Assembly: GCA_902800245.1 (NCBI GenBank) | Contig: CADCDY010000002.1 | Span: 1-61,958 of the forward strand | Origin: an uncultured Prevotellaceae bacterium | GTDB lineage: Bacteria; Bacteroidota; Bacteroidia; Bacteroidales; Bacteroidaceae | DNA: 61,958 nucleotides | Reading direction: 5' to 3' | Shown here: piece after piece, positions 32,399-41,876 of the stretch | Numbering within the stretch: the first letter of the stretch is position 1 | How the letters are laid out: each line of letters opens with the position of its first letter | Position numbers and translations under genes: made by a program | Notes under the pieces: generated by a model | Databases searched by the model: none | The model's input: the letters and a program-made list of their open reading frames with translations, nothing else | Told to the model about the DNA's origin: nothing

Positions 32399-34378
32399 AT
32401 GAGTTATTTACGATTTGAAAAAGCGGTAATGACCAATTTGGAGGAGTCGCTCCGTCGTGAATTGCTTCGGACAAACCGTTCTGGCGCATACAGTGCATCG
32501 ACGCTGGTGGACTGTAACACGCGCAAGTATCACGGTCTGCTCGTTGTTCCCGTACCAGAGCTTGACGACGACAACCACGTGTTGCTATCGTCGCTCGACT
32601 GTACGGTGATTCAGCACGGCGCTGAGTTCAATCTCGGACTCCACAAGTATTCGGGCAACAACTTCAGCCCGAAAGGTCATAAGTACATCCGCGAGTTTAG
32701 CTGTGACGTAGTGCCTACCACGATTTACCGCGTGGGTGGCGTAGTATTGAAGAAGGAAGTGGTGTTCCAGCACTATGAGGACCGCATCCTCATCCGCTAT
32801 ACGCTGGAGGATGCCCATTCGGCCACCACGCTGCGGTTCCGTCCGTTCCTCGCCTTCCGTTCGGTCCGTCAGTTTACGCATGAGAACGCGACGGCCTCAC
32901 GTGAGTTCCATCCCGTAGACAACGGTATCAAGACGTGTATGTATGCCGGCTATCCCGACCTCTTCATGCAGTTCTCGAAGAAGAACGAGTTTGTTTTCCA
33001 GCCCGACTGGTATCGTGGCGTGGAGTATCCAAAGGAGCAGGAGCGCGGCTATGCCTCGAACGAGGACCTGTACGTGCCTGGCTACTTCGAGATGAGCATC
33101 AAGAAGGGCGAGAGCATCATCTTCGCCGGTTCTACGTCGGCCGCGAAGCCTAGTCAGCTGAAGAAGATGTTCGACGAGGAGGTTGACGACCGCGTGCCTC
33201 GCGACAATTTCTATCACTGTCTGGTGACGGCTGCCCACCAGTTCCACTTCCGCGATCGCCGCAGTGGCACGATGGAGAAGATTGACAAGAAGGACGACCG
33301 TTATCTGCTGGCAGGCTATCCTTGGTTCAAGGCCCGTGCCCGCGATACGTTCATCGCACTGCCTGGTCTGACGCTAGGCATCGGTGAGGTAGACTATTTC
33401 GAGATGGTGATGAAGACCTCGGAGAGAGCCCTCCGCGAGTTTATGGCCGACAAGCCCATCTCCGGCAAGATTTACGAGATAGAGCATCCCGATGTGCCGC
33501 TGTGGGCTGTTTGGGCTGTTCAGCAGTACGTGAAGGAAGTCGGCAAGGAGCAGGGCTACAAGATGTATGGCAAACTGGTGAAGGACATCGTGAAGTATAT
33601 CCTTGCCGGCGGTCATCCCAACCTGCGACTGGACGACAACGGACTGCTGTATGCCAACGGTCGCGACAAGGCCGTCACGTGGATGAACTCGACGGCTAAC
33701 GGACGTCCTGTCGTGCCGCGCTCAGGATATATCGTTGAGTTCAACGCCCTGTGGTATAACGCCCTGAAGTTCTGCGCTTCGCTGGAGGCCGAATTCGGCG
33801 ACAAGAAACTGGCAGAGAAGCTGGAGGCTCAGTCGGAGGTGTGCAAGACATCGTTCGTCGACACCTTCATGAACGAGTACGGCTATCTGTTGGACTACGT
33901 GGACGGTTCGATGATGGACTGGAGCGTTCGCCCCAACATGATATTCCCCGTGGCCTTCGACTATTCGCCACTGAATCAGGAGCAGAAGAAGAGCGTATTA
34001 GATATATGTACGCGCGAACTGTTGACACCCAAGGGCCTGCGTTCGCTGTCGCCCAAGAGCGGCGGCTATAATCCGATGTATGTCGGTCCGCAGACGCAGC
34101 GCGACTATGCTTACCATCAGGGTACTGCATGGCCTTGGCTGGGCGGTTTCTATATCGAGGCCTGCCTGAAACTCTACAAGCGCACCCGCCTGTCGTTCCT
34201 TGAGCGTCACATGGTGGGCTATGAGGAAGAGATGGACTACCACGCACTGGGCACTATCAGCGAACTGTTCGACGGTAACCCGCCCTTCCACGGACGCGGT
34301 GCTATGGCTTTCGCCATGAACGTTGCTGAAATCCTGCGCTCGGTGAAGCTTATGGAGAAGTATTCTTATCAAAAATAA
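32399..34378 (+). CDS. Glycogen debranching enzyme, GH133-type amylo-alpha-1,6-glucosidase
   Basis: A 659-residue cytoplasmic enzyme that removes alpha-1,6 branches. The N-terminal beta domain opens with REWLLTN-like sequence (RRELLRTNRSGAYSASTLVD, NTRKYHGLLV), the signature of the bacterial GDE N domain. The (alpha/alpha)6 catalytic domain includes AGYPWFKARARDTFIALPGL, TWMNSTANGRPVVPRSGYIVE and GTAWPWLGGFY. The family's acidic residues lie in these segments. There is no signal peptide. It leads a three-gene set with a GT4 glycosyltransferase (16 bases on) and a GH57 amylase, the standard Bacteroidales glycogen cluster. Confidence 0.92.
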   Translation: MSYLRFEKAVMTNLEESLRRELLRTNRSGAYSASTLVDCNTRKYHGLLVVPVPELDDDNHVLLSSLDCTVIQHGAEFNLGLHKYSGNNFSPKGHKYIREFSCDVVPTTIYRVGGVVLKKEVVFQHYEDRILIRYTLEDAHSATTLRFRPFLAFRSVRQFTHENATASREFHPVDNGIKTCMYAGYPDLFMQFSKKNEFVFQPDWYRGVEYPKEQERGYASNEDLYVPGYFEMSIKKGESIIFAGSTSAAKPSQLKKMFDEEVDDRVPRDNFYHCLVTAAHQFHFRDRRSGTMEKIDKKDDRYLLAGYPWFKARARDTFIALPGLTLGIGEVDYFEMVMKTSERALREFMADKPISGKIYEIEHPDVPLWAVWAVQQYVKEVGKEQGYKMYGKLVKDIVKYILAGGHPNLRLDDNGLLYANGRDKAVTWMNSTANGRPVVPRSGYIVEFNALWYNALKFCASLEAEFGDKKLAEKLEAQSEVCKTSFVDTFMNEYGYLLDYVDGSMMDWSVRPNMIFPVAFDYSPLNQEQKKSVLDICTRELLTPKGLRSLSPKSGGYNPMYVGPQTQRDYAYHQGTAWPWLGGFYIEACLKLYKRTRLSFLERHMVGYEEEMDYHALGTISELFDGNPPFHGRGAMAFAMNVAEILRSVKLMEKYSYQK

Positions 34379-34394
34379 ATAAGGAGGACGCACT

Positions 34395-35666
34395 ATGAAA
34401 GTTTTAATGTTTGGATGGGAGTATCCTCCTCACGTATTCGGTGGACTTGCCACCGCTAACTACGGTATCTCGCAGGGTCTGCATGCGCAGGGCGATATGG
34501 ATATCACGCTCTGTCTGCCCAAGCCTTTTGGCGACGAAGACCGTTCCGCTTGTCAGATTGTGGCTATGAATGCTGTGCCCATTGCCTATCGCGACGTGTC
34601 GGCTGACTACGTTCGCGAGCGTGTGGGCAACATCATGGATCCTGACCTCTATTTCCGTCTGCGCGACCACCTGTATGCCGACTTCAACTACATGCACGTC
34701 AACGACCTGGGTGCGATGGAGTTTGCGGGCGGTTATCCAGGCAATCTGCACGAGGAAATCAACAACTATTCGATTATTGCTGGTGTCGTTGCACGCACGT
34801 TGGACTACGACATCATTCATGCTCATGACTGGTTAACCTATCCTGCAGGCATTCACGCTAAACAGGTGAGTGGTAAGCCGTTATGCATTCACGTGCACGC
34901 TACGGATTTCGACCGTTCGCGTGGTAAGGTGAACCCCACCGTTTACTCGATTGAGAAGAACGGTATGGACAATGCCGACTGCATCATGTGTGTGTCGGAG
35001 CTGACGCGTCAGACCGTTATCCATCAGTATCATCAGGATCCGCGCAAGTGCTATACGGTACATAATGCGGTGTATCCACTGCCCGAAGAGTATCAGGCCA
35101 TTCCGCGTCCAGACCACACGGGTAAGGACAAGGTGGTGACGTTCCTCGGACGTATCACCATGCAGAAGGGTCCTGAGTATTTCGTTGAGGCTGCCAACAT
35201 GGTTATCCGTCGTACACGTAACGTTCGTTTCTGTATGGCTGGTTCTGGCGACATGATGGACGCCATGATTCATCTGGCTGCAGAGCGTGGCATTGCTGAC
35301 CGTTTCCACTTCCCAGGCTTTATGCGAGGCAAGCAGGTGTACGAGTGTCTGAAGGATTCTGATGTCTATGTTATGCCGTCTGTTTCTGAGCCGTTCGGCA
35401 TCTCGCCGTTGGAGGCTATGCAGTGCGGCACGCCCTCTATCATCTCGAAGCAGTCGGGCTGTGCTGAGATTCTGACCAACTGTATCAAGGTGGACTATTG
35501 GGACATCCACGCATTGGCTGATGCCATCTACAGCATCTGCGCCAACGAGTCGCTCTTCAAGTACCTCAAGGAGGAGGGCAAGAACGAGGTTGACCAGATT
35601 ACGTGGGAAAAAGTCGGTGCCTGGATTGCAACGCTCTATAAACGTACTTTAGGATGGGAGCAGTAA
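34395..35666 (+). CDS. GT4-type glycosyltransferase (glycogen/starch synthase-like)
   Basis: A 423-residue GT-B enzyme. The N-terminal MLMFGWEYPPHVFGGLA motif (K..(W/Y)EYPP..GGL) is shared with glycogen synthases and binds the sugar nucleotide. IHAHDWLTYPAG and HVHATDFDRS follow. The C-terminal domain has VTFLGRITMQKGPEYF and SEPFGISPLEAMQCG, where the E-x(7)-E motif supplies the catalytic acid. Its place between GH133 and GH57 genes points to alpha-glucan synthesis or turnover. It ends 33 bases before the next gene, in a repeat-filled gap (AAAGTTTAAAGTT). Confidence 0.9.
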   Translation: MKVLMFGWEYPPHVFGGLATANYGISQGLHAQGDMDITLCLPKPFGDEDRSACQIVAMNAVPIAYRDVSADYVRERVGNIMDPDLYFRLRDHLYADFNYMHVNDLGAMEFAGGYPGNLHEEINNYSIIAGVVARTLDYDIIHAHDWLTYPAGIHAKQVSGKPLCIHVHATDFDRSRGKVNPTVYSIEKNGMDNADCIMCVSELTRQTVIHQYHQDPRKCYTVHNAVYPLPEEYQAIPRPDHTGKDKVVTFLGRITMQKGPEYFVEAANMVIRRTRNVRFCMAGSGDMMDAMIHLAAERGIADRFHFPGFMRGKQVYECLKDSDVYVMPSVSEPFGISPLEAMQCGTPSIISKQSGCAEILTNCIKVDYWDIHALADAIYSICANESLFKYLKEEGKNEVDQITWEKVGAWIATLYKRTLGWEQ

Positions 35667-35699
35667 AGTTGAAAGTTTAAAGTTTAAAGTTGAAAGATT

Positions 35700-37130
35700 A
35701 TGAAAACAATTTGTTTATATTTCGAGATACATCAGATTATCCATCTGAAGCGTTACCGTTTCTTCGATATCGGTACCGATCATTATTACTATGATGACTA
35801 CGAGAACGAGCGTAGCATCACCGACATTGCCAATCGAAGCTATATGCCTGCCCTGACCGCTATCGGCGATATGATCAAGGAGCACGGCGACTACTTCAAG
35901 GTGGCATTCTCGCTGTCGGGAACAGGTATTGAACAGTTGGAGTTCCACGCTCCGCAGGTCATTGCCAAATTACAGGAACTGAACCAGACCGGTTGCGTAG
36001 AGTTCCTGGCAGAGCCTTACTCTCACGGCCTCAGTTCGCTGGCCAACGAAGAGACCTTCGCCCTCGACGTGAAGAAGCAGTGTGAGAAGATTGAGGAGCT
36101 GTTCGGCAAGAAGCCTACCGTAGCCCGCAACTCGTCGCTGATCTACTCTGACGACATCGGCGGACAGATTGCCGCTATGGGCTTCAAGGGTATGTTGACG
36201 GAAGGTGCCAAGCACGTGCTCGGCTGGAAGTCGCCGCACTATGTTTACAACTGTAACATTGCTCCGAACCTGAAGCTGTTGCTGCGTGACGTAGAGCTGT
36301 CAGACGATATCTCGCTGCGCTTCAACAATCCCGACTGGGAGGGCTATCCCTTGTTTGCCGACAGCTACATCGACCGTATTGCCCGCCTGCCGGAGGAAGA
36401 GCAGATTGTCGGTATCTTCATGGAACTCTCAGCGCTGGGTATCGCACAGCCGCTGAGCAGCAATATCCTCGACTTCCTGAAGGCACTGCCCGCATGTGCT
36501 AAGGAGAAGGGCATCACCTTCGCTACGCCTACCGAGATTTGCATGAAGACCAAGAGCGTGGGTGCCATCGACGTGCCCGATACCTTGTCGTGGGTTGACG
36601 AAGAGCGCGACTGCTCGTGCTGGCTGGGTAACGCCATGCAGCGCGAGGCCTTCAACAAGCTGTACAGCGTGGCTGACCGTCTGCGCATTGCCGACGATCC
36701 ACGCATCAATCAGGACTGGGACTACTTGCAGGCCAGCAACAACTTCCGCTTTATGACCACCAAGGCCTCTAACGTTGGTCTGGACCGTGGCATCTATAGC
36801 GGACCGTTCGATGCTTTCACGAACTATATGAACATTCTTGGTGACTTCATCAACAGGGTGAACGCCCTGTATCCTCCTGAAATCGAGAACGACGAGCTGA
36901 ACGCCCTGCTCACCACCATCCGCAATCAGGGTGACGAAATTGAGATGAAGGACAAGGAGATTACCCGTCTGAAGGCTCGTCTGGAGAAGTTGGAACCCAA
37001 GGAAGCGAAGAAGCCTGCTGCCAAGAAACCAGCGGCTAAGAAGGCTCCCGCGAAGAAGCCTGCTGCTCCTAAGGCTGCTCCGGCTCCCAAGGTAGAAGTT
37101 GCCCCTAAGGCAGAAGAGGAAAAGAAGTAA
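35700..37130 (+). CDS. GH57 alpha-amylase-type enzyme with Lys/Ala/Pro-rich tail
   Basis: A 476-residue enzyme of glycoside hydrolase family 57. YFEIHQIIHLKRYRFFDIG matches the start of Bacteroidales GH57 proteins, and FLAEPYSHGLSSL is a conserved region of the family. A coiled coil (DEIEMKDKEITRLKARLEKLE) closes the enzyme. The last 50 residues are a KKPAAKKPAAKKAPAKKPAAP-type tail, resembling histone H1 tails, unusual on a sugar enzyme. No signal peptide, so it acts in the cytoplasm on glycogen. A strong terminator follows the gene. Confidence 0.9.
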   Translation: MKTICLYFEIHQIIHLKRYRFFDIGTDHYYYDDYENERSITDIANRSYMPALTAIGDMIKEHGDYFKVAFSLSGTGIEQLEFHAPQVIAKLQELNQTGCVEFLAEPYSHGLSSLANEETFALDVKKQCEKIEELFGKKPTVARNSSLIYSDDIGGQIAAMGFKGMLTEGAKHVLGWKSPHYVYNCNIAPNLKLLLRDVELSDDISLRFNNPDWEGYPLFADSYIDRIARLPEEEQIVGIFMELSALGIAQPLSSNILDFLKALPACAKEKGITFATPTEICMKTKSVGAIDVPDTLSWVDEERDCSCWLGNAMQREAFNKLYSVADRLRIADDPRINQDWDYLQASNNFRFMTTKASNVGLDRGIYSGPFDAFTNYMNILGDFINRVNALYPPEIENDELNALLTTIRNQGDEIEMKDKEITRLKARLEKLEPKEAKKPAAKKPAAKKAPAKKPAAPKAAPAPKVEVAPKAEEEKK

Positions 37131-37150
37131 AATTCCCCAATTATCCGATA

Positions 37151-37186
37151 AAAACCCCCGTTCTGAGCGTTCAGAACGGGGGTTTT
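37151..37186. terminator. Strong terminator after the alpha-glucan operon
   Basis: Perfect 16-base stem AAAACCCCCGTTCTGA / TCAGAACGGGGGTTTT with loop GCGT. A and T runs at the ends make it usable in both directions. Confidence 0.93.
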
Positions 37187-37253
37187 CATTTCCATGTAAC
37201 ACAGCCTATATTTTTTGTTACATTTTGTAGAAGGGTAGGTGCGGAATATTTTG

Positions 37254-37261
37254 TAATTTTG
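37254..37261 (+). promoter_or_regulatory. -7 box for the first hemicellulose gene run
   Basis: TAATTTTG, 24 bases before the ATG at 37286. No TTG at the ideal distance. Confidence 0.5.
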
Positions 37262-37285
37262 CACGTGGTTTATAATGTAAAGTTT

Positions 37286-39673
37286 ATGAAAATAAAAACG
37301 ATGATGATGATGGGAACGACGGCAGTGCTGACGGCCTGCCAGACGACAGTCAGCGAGCAAGAGTTGGAACAGATGGTTGACGAGTTGTATCAACGCATGC
37401 CGCAAGAGGAGCGTATAGCCCAGTTGCAGAGCATGTATATGGACGACCTGTTCGACGAACAGGGAAAATTGGATACCGTCAAGTGTAAGGAGCTGATACC
37501 TTATGGCATCGGCCATTTCTCGCAGTTCTGTATGCAGAAACCTCGCGACCCCAATGAGTTGCGCGACCGAGTAGCTGCCGTGCAGGAGTGGCTGATGACG
37601 AAGACGCCGAACGGCATCCCTGCTTTGTTCCACGAAGAGGTATTGTCAGGTATCAATACCCGTGGTGCAACGATATATCCCCAGCAGATTGGTCAGGCGT
37701 GTTCGTTTAATACCGAACTGGCAGAACTGAAAACCCGCCAGACGAGTACTGCCCTGAGAAAGATGGGTGGTTTGCTGTCATTGTCGCCTATGGTGGACGT
37801 ATGCCGCACGCCGAGTTTCAATCGCCTGGAGGAGTCGTACGGTGAGGACGGATATCTGTCAGCTGCGATGGGTGTGGCCTTTGTGCGTGGCTTGCAGCAA
37901 GGCGACCTGCGCGAGGGCGTAGGAGCCTGTTCGAAACACTACCTCGGTTATGGCGGAGGTGGTGATGCCGACGAGAAGGTGTTGATGGAAGACATCCTGA
38001 TGCCTCACGAGGCTATGATCCGACTGGCAGGCAGCAAGGCTGTGATGCCGGGCTATCATGCAATGGCCGGACAGCAACAACAGTGTGTGGCTGACAGCAT
38101 GATACTGAACAACATCCTACGTGGCTATCTTGGTTTCGACGGAATGGTCGTCAGCGACTATACGGCTATCGACCAGCTGGTAGCGCCCTCAGACTTCCCT
38201 AAGGATAAGGAGTGGTCGACTGTCGAGAAAGCAGCCTCAGCTATCAATGGCGGTAATGACGTTGATTTCCCGTTTGGTGCCAACTACCGTTTCCTGCAGG
38301 AAGCCATCGATAGCGGTCTCGTGGCGCCAGCGACGCTGGAGCGTGCCGTGAAGGACGTGCTGCGCTATAAGTTCCGTGCCGGAATGTTCGACAGCAAGCC
38401 CAACCTGTATGCCAAGGGCGATATCAAGCTCGATACTCCTGAGGAGCGTCAGACGTCCTACGAGATAGCTACTCAGAGCATCGTTTTGTTGCAAAACGAC
38501 AGCAGCATTTTGCCGCTGAAGGGCGACTCGCTGCGTATCCTGTTGACGGGTCCCAACGCCCATACGATGTGGGCTATGTGTGGCGATTATTCGTTCCCTG
38601 CTATGACGTTCTTCTGGAAACGGGTGGAGGAAGACCTCGATCACCCTCATGTGATAACGCTGTTGGAGGGCATGCGTGACCGTCTGCCTGAGGGCGACAC
38701 GTTGATGTATAGTCGTGGTTGTGACTGGACGGAGGAGATTGAGACCAAATTCTCGCATGTTGGTGATAAGCGTTCGTGGGAGTATCCTATCCTTCATCGT
38801 AAGGTGGATGCCGGCGAAGAGGCTAATCGCGAAGAAGCACTGGCAATGGCTGATTCTGCTGACGTCATCATTGCTGCCGTAGGCGAGAATGTGATGCTGT
38901 GTGGCGAGAATCGCGACCGTCAGGGATTGCGACTGCCAGGCAAGCAGGAGGAATATGTCGAAGCGTTGCTGGCAACAGGGAAACCCGTTGTATTGGTTGT
39001 CTTCGGAGGTCGTGCACAGGTTATTGCCGGACTGGCCGAGCGTTGTGCTGCCGTCATCCAGGCGTGGTATCCTGGCGAAGAGGGTGGTCATGCTGTGGCA
39101 GACATTCTCTATGGTAATGTGTCGCCATCGGCAAAACTCGCCGTCAGCTATCCCAATACGGAACTTTACGAGCCCGTGTGCTACAGCTATCCTCAGGATT
39201 CTGTGTCGCTCTCGAAGATTCAGTGGCCTTTTGGCTACGGTCTGACATATACCACCTTCGAGTATAAGCACCTGGCGTTGGACGAAGAGGCGAAGACCAC
39301 CGATGAATTCATCGACCTGTCGTTTGAGGTAAAGAATACGGGAAAGGTCAGCGCGACGGAAATCGCACAGCTGTATATCTCGCCTGCCGACAGTGCCGTC
39401 AACATCAGTCCTCTCAAGCTTCAGGCTTTTGCCCGTGCGGAAGTCGACCCGCGTCAGAGCAAGACGATCAAAGTGCGTCTGTATACGGAGCAGTTGGGCT
39501 TTTACAGTCATGAAAACGGCGAGCGTTCATGGAACGTCCAGCCTGGTAAGTATGTCGTGAAGATTGGTGCCTCGTCGGCTGATATCCGTTTGGAAGGCAC
39601 GTTGACGCTGGTGGGTGAACCAGTCCGCAAGCCTATTCGCGAGCATTATCTTGCAGATGTGAAAGTAGAATAA
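37286..39673 (+). CDS. GH3 beta-glucosidase-type lipoprotein
   Basis: A 795-residue glycoside hydrolase family 3 enzyme that releases terminal beta-linked sugars. MKIKTMMMMGTTAVLTAC has a lipobox (VLTAC), so it is outer-membrane or periplasm anchored. The catalytic nucleophile lies in GFDGMVVSDYTAID (Asp291), and KHYLGYGGG is the typical H-binding loop. The C-terminal fibronectin-III-like domain starts near QLYISPADS. An upstream ATG (37259) is part of the promoter zone. The GH31 gene starts 18 bases after its stop. Confidence 0.92.
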   Translation: MKIKTMMMMGTTAVLTACQTTVSEQELEQMVDELYQRMPQEERIAQLQSMYMDDLFDEQGKLDTVKCKELIPYGIGHFSQFCMQKPRDPNELRDRVAAVQEWLMTKTPNGIPALFHEEVLSGINTRGATIYPQQIGQACSFNTELAELKTRQTSTALRKMGGLLSLSPMVDVCRTPSFNRLEESYGEDGYLSAAMGVAFVRGLQQGDLREGVGACSKHYLGYGGGGDADEKVLMEDILMPHEAMIRLAGSKAVMPGYHAMAGQQQQCVADSMILNNILRGYLGFDGMVVSDYTAIDQLVAPSDFPKDKEWSTVEKAASAINGGNDVDFPFGANYRFLQEAIDSGLVAPATLERAVKDVLRYKFRAGMFDSKPNLYAKGDIKLDTPEERQTSYEIATQSIVLLQNDSSILPLKGDSLRILLTGPNAHTMWAMCGDYSFPAMTFFWKRVEEDLDHPHVITLLEGMRDRLPEGDTLMYSRGCDWTEEIETKFSHVGDKRSWEYPILHRKVDAGEEANREEALAMADSADVIIAAVGENVMLCGENRDRQGLRLPGKQEEYVEALLATGKPVVLVVFGGRAQVIAGLAERCAAVIQAWYPGEEGGHAVADILYGNVSPSAKLAVSYPNTELYEPVCYSYPQDSVSLSKIQWPFGYGLTYTTFEYKHLALDEEAKTTDEFIDLSFEVKNTGKVSATEIAQLYISPADSAVNISPLKLQAFARAEVDPRQSKTIKVRLYTEQLGFYSHENGERSWNVQPGKYVVKIGASSADIRLEGTLTLVGEPVRKPIREHYLADVKVE

Positions 39674-39691
39674 TCATAATCATAAGTATCA

Positions 39692-41869
39692 ATGAATCGG
39701 ATAGTAAGTGTTATTTCTTTATGCTTTTGTGCCGTCGTCGTGATGGCGCAGGAAGCTTTTGGCGACGGACAATTGTCAGTACAGAAGGTAGCTGACAACG
39801 CCGTGCGCATCCAATATACGGAAGGAGATGTTGAGAATGACCTGCCGGATTGGCTCTATGTGAAGCATGAAACGGTGGACAACTGTGCCCTGAAAGTTAC
39901 GGTAGATGCCAAGAAGCAACAGCTGGTCATCAAGGACCGAAAGGGAAAGACCGTCTTTACCGCCACGCGGCATCAGCTGAAGGACGGTGAAGCCACGCTG
40001 ACTTTTTCTTCGTCCAAGGACGAGTGCCTGTTTGGTTTAGGACAGTTTCAGGACGGCTATAGTAATGTGCGTGGCCTCTCGCGTCGACTGACGCAGGTCA
40101 ATACGCAGATTTCCCTCCCCATGCTCATCTCGAGTAAGGGCTACGGAATTCTGTGGAACAACTACGGCATGACGGAATACAACCCGTGTAGTCAGAGTGT
40201 GCGCCTTGTCAAGCAGGCAGGTGTCGGACAACGTGAAGTGGTGAATGTCACCTCTACGGAAGGCGGCAGACAGGAGGTGCGCCAGCGTCACATCTTCGAA
40301 GCGACTGTTGATATTCCTGAAACGGGTGATTATTCCCTGCTGTTGGATGTTGGCCAGAAGATGGCCCGTCGTCACAACCTTGCCATCGACGGTCAGAATG
40401 TCATCGAGATGCAGAATTTGTGGTTGCCTCCCACGGCTTCGAAAATTGTCCATTTGGAAAAGGGCCTTCACACCTTGACGGCCGAACTGACGAAGGACGA
40501 CAATCCCGTGCTGTATTATGACCGTGTGCAGGACCAGACGACGTTCCGTTCGCCTGTCGCTACTGCCGTCGACTACACCGTGTTCGTTGGTTCCCCTGAC
40601 GAAATCATCGCCACTTACCGTTCGTTGACGGGCGAATGTCCTGAGATGCCGAAGTGGGCGCTGGGCTATATCCATTGTCGTGAGCGTTTCCATAGTTCGC
40701 AGGAAATCCTCGAGACAGCCAACCGTTTCCGCAAGGAGGGTATGCCGCTGAGTCTTATTGTTCAGGACTGGCAGTATTGGGGCAAATACGGGTGGAACTC
40801 CATGAAGTTCGACGAGGATTTCTATCCTGATCCCAAGGCGCTTACTGACAGTCTCCACCAGATGGGTGTTCGTCTGATGCTCAGCGTGTGGTCGAAGATT
40901 GACAAGAACTCTGATGTTGGTCGTCAGATGGAGCTCGATCAGTATTACATCCCTGGTACAGATTGGATAGATTTCTTCAATCCACAGGCCGCTGCATCGT
41001 ATTGGCATAACTTCCGCGAACGCCTCCTCCCACTTGGCATCGATGCGTGGTGGCAGGATGCTACCGAACCTGAGAACGACGATCTGGTAGGGCGTTCTGT
41101 CAACAATGGATGGTGGAGTGGGGAACAGGTGCGTAACGTCTATCCCCTGCTCGTCAACCAAACCGTTTACGAGGGTCTCCGTGAGGCGGGTCGCGAACCT
41201 ATGATTCTCACCCGTTGCGGTTTCCCGGGCATCCAGCGTTATGGCTCTGCTCTGTGGAGTGGCGATGTGGGTAACGACTGGGAGACATTCCGTCGTCAGA
41301 TTACTGCGGGTCTTGGCGTTCAGGCTGCAGGCATTCCTTGGTGGACGTATGACGCAGGCGGCTTCTTCCGTCCTGGTGATCAGTACACCAATCAGGACTA
41401 CATCGACCGCATGTTGCGTTGGATAGAGCTTAGCGTCTATCTGCCACTGATGCGTGTTCACGGATACATGAGTAATACCGAGCCGTGGAACTATGGTGAC
41501 GAGGCCAAGCAGATCATCGCTGAATGCCTGAAGGAGCGTGAACAGCTCCGTCCCTATATCGAGCAGTGCGCCCATCGCATTGCCAAGGAGGGTTATACGT
41601 TGATGCGTCCGTTGGTTTTCGACTTTGCCGACGATGCCGAAGCCCTGCAACAGAAGTACGAATACATGTTCGGACCATCGCTGCTCATCAGTCCTGTGAC
41701 AGAACCCAATGTCACCGAATGGCGCACCTATCTGCCTAAGAACAAGCAGGGCTGGACCGACTATCGCACGGGTCGTCACTATCACGGTGGTCAGTATGTC
41801 ACTACCCCCGTCGACAAGGCCCACATCCCCGTCTTCGTTCGTGGTAACGTTCAAACGATTATTCAGTAA
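39692..41869 (+). CDS. GH31 alpha-xylosidase/alpha-glucosidase with PA14-like insert
   Basis: A 725-residue exported family 31 enzyme (signal MNRIVSVISLCFCAVVVMAQ). The N-terminal beta domain is interrupted near residues 190-290 by a PA14-like domain (DIPETGDYSLLLDV), as in several Bacteroidales alpha-xylosidases. Catalytic residues: Asp456 in WWQDATEPE (nucleophile) and Asp525 in LWSGDVGNDW (acid/base). The neighbouring xylan genes favour action on xylo- or xyloglucan-type oligosaccharides. It ends 7 bases before the GH10 gene. Confidence 0.9.
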   Translation: MNRIVSVISLCFCAVVVMAQEAFGDGQLSVQKVADNAVRIQYTEGDVENDLPDWLYVKHETVDNCALKVTVDAKKQQLVIKDRKGKTVFTATRHQLKDGEATLTFSSSKDECLFGLGQFQDGYSNVRGLSRRLTQVNTQISLPMLISSKGYGILWNNYGMTEYNPCSQSVRLVKQAGVGQREVVNVTSTEGGRQEVRQRHIFEATVDIPETGDYSLLLDVGQKMARRHNLAIDGQNVIEMQNLWLPPTASKIVHLEKGLHTLTAELTKDDNPVLYYDRVQDQTTFRSPVATAVDYTVFVGSPDEIIATYRSLTGECPEMPKWALGYIHCRERFHSSQEILETANRFRKEGMPLSLIVQDWQYWGKYGWNSMKFDEDFYPDPKALTDSLHQMGVRLMLSVWSKIDKNSDVGRQMELDQYYIPGTDWIDFFNPQAAASYWHNFRERLLPLGIDAWWQDATEPENDDLVGRSVNNGWWSGEQVRNVYPLLVNQTVYEGLREAGREPMILTRCGFPGIQRYGSALWSGDVGNDWETFRRQITAGLGVQAAGIPWWTYDAGGFFRPGDQYTNQDYIDRMLRWIELSVYLPLMRVHGYMSNTEPWNYGDEAKQIIAECLKEREQLRPYIEQCAHRIAKEGYTLMRPLVFDFADDAEALQQKYEYMFGPSLLISPVTEPNVTEWRTYLPKNKQGWTDYRTGRHYHGGQYVTTPVDKAHIPVFVRGNVQTIIQ

Positions 41870-41876
41870 AAGCAAT

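Noticed and set aside
40037-41875. A 612-codon open frame on the minus strand
   Set aside because: It mirrors the GH31 gene, whose catalytic motifs are intact; the antisense product has no recognisable feature.
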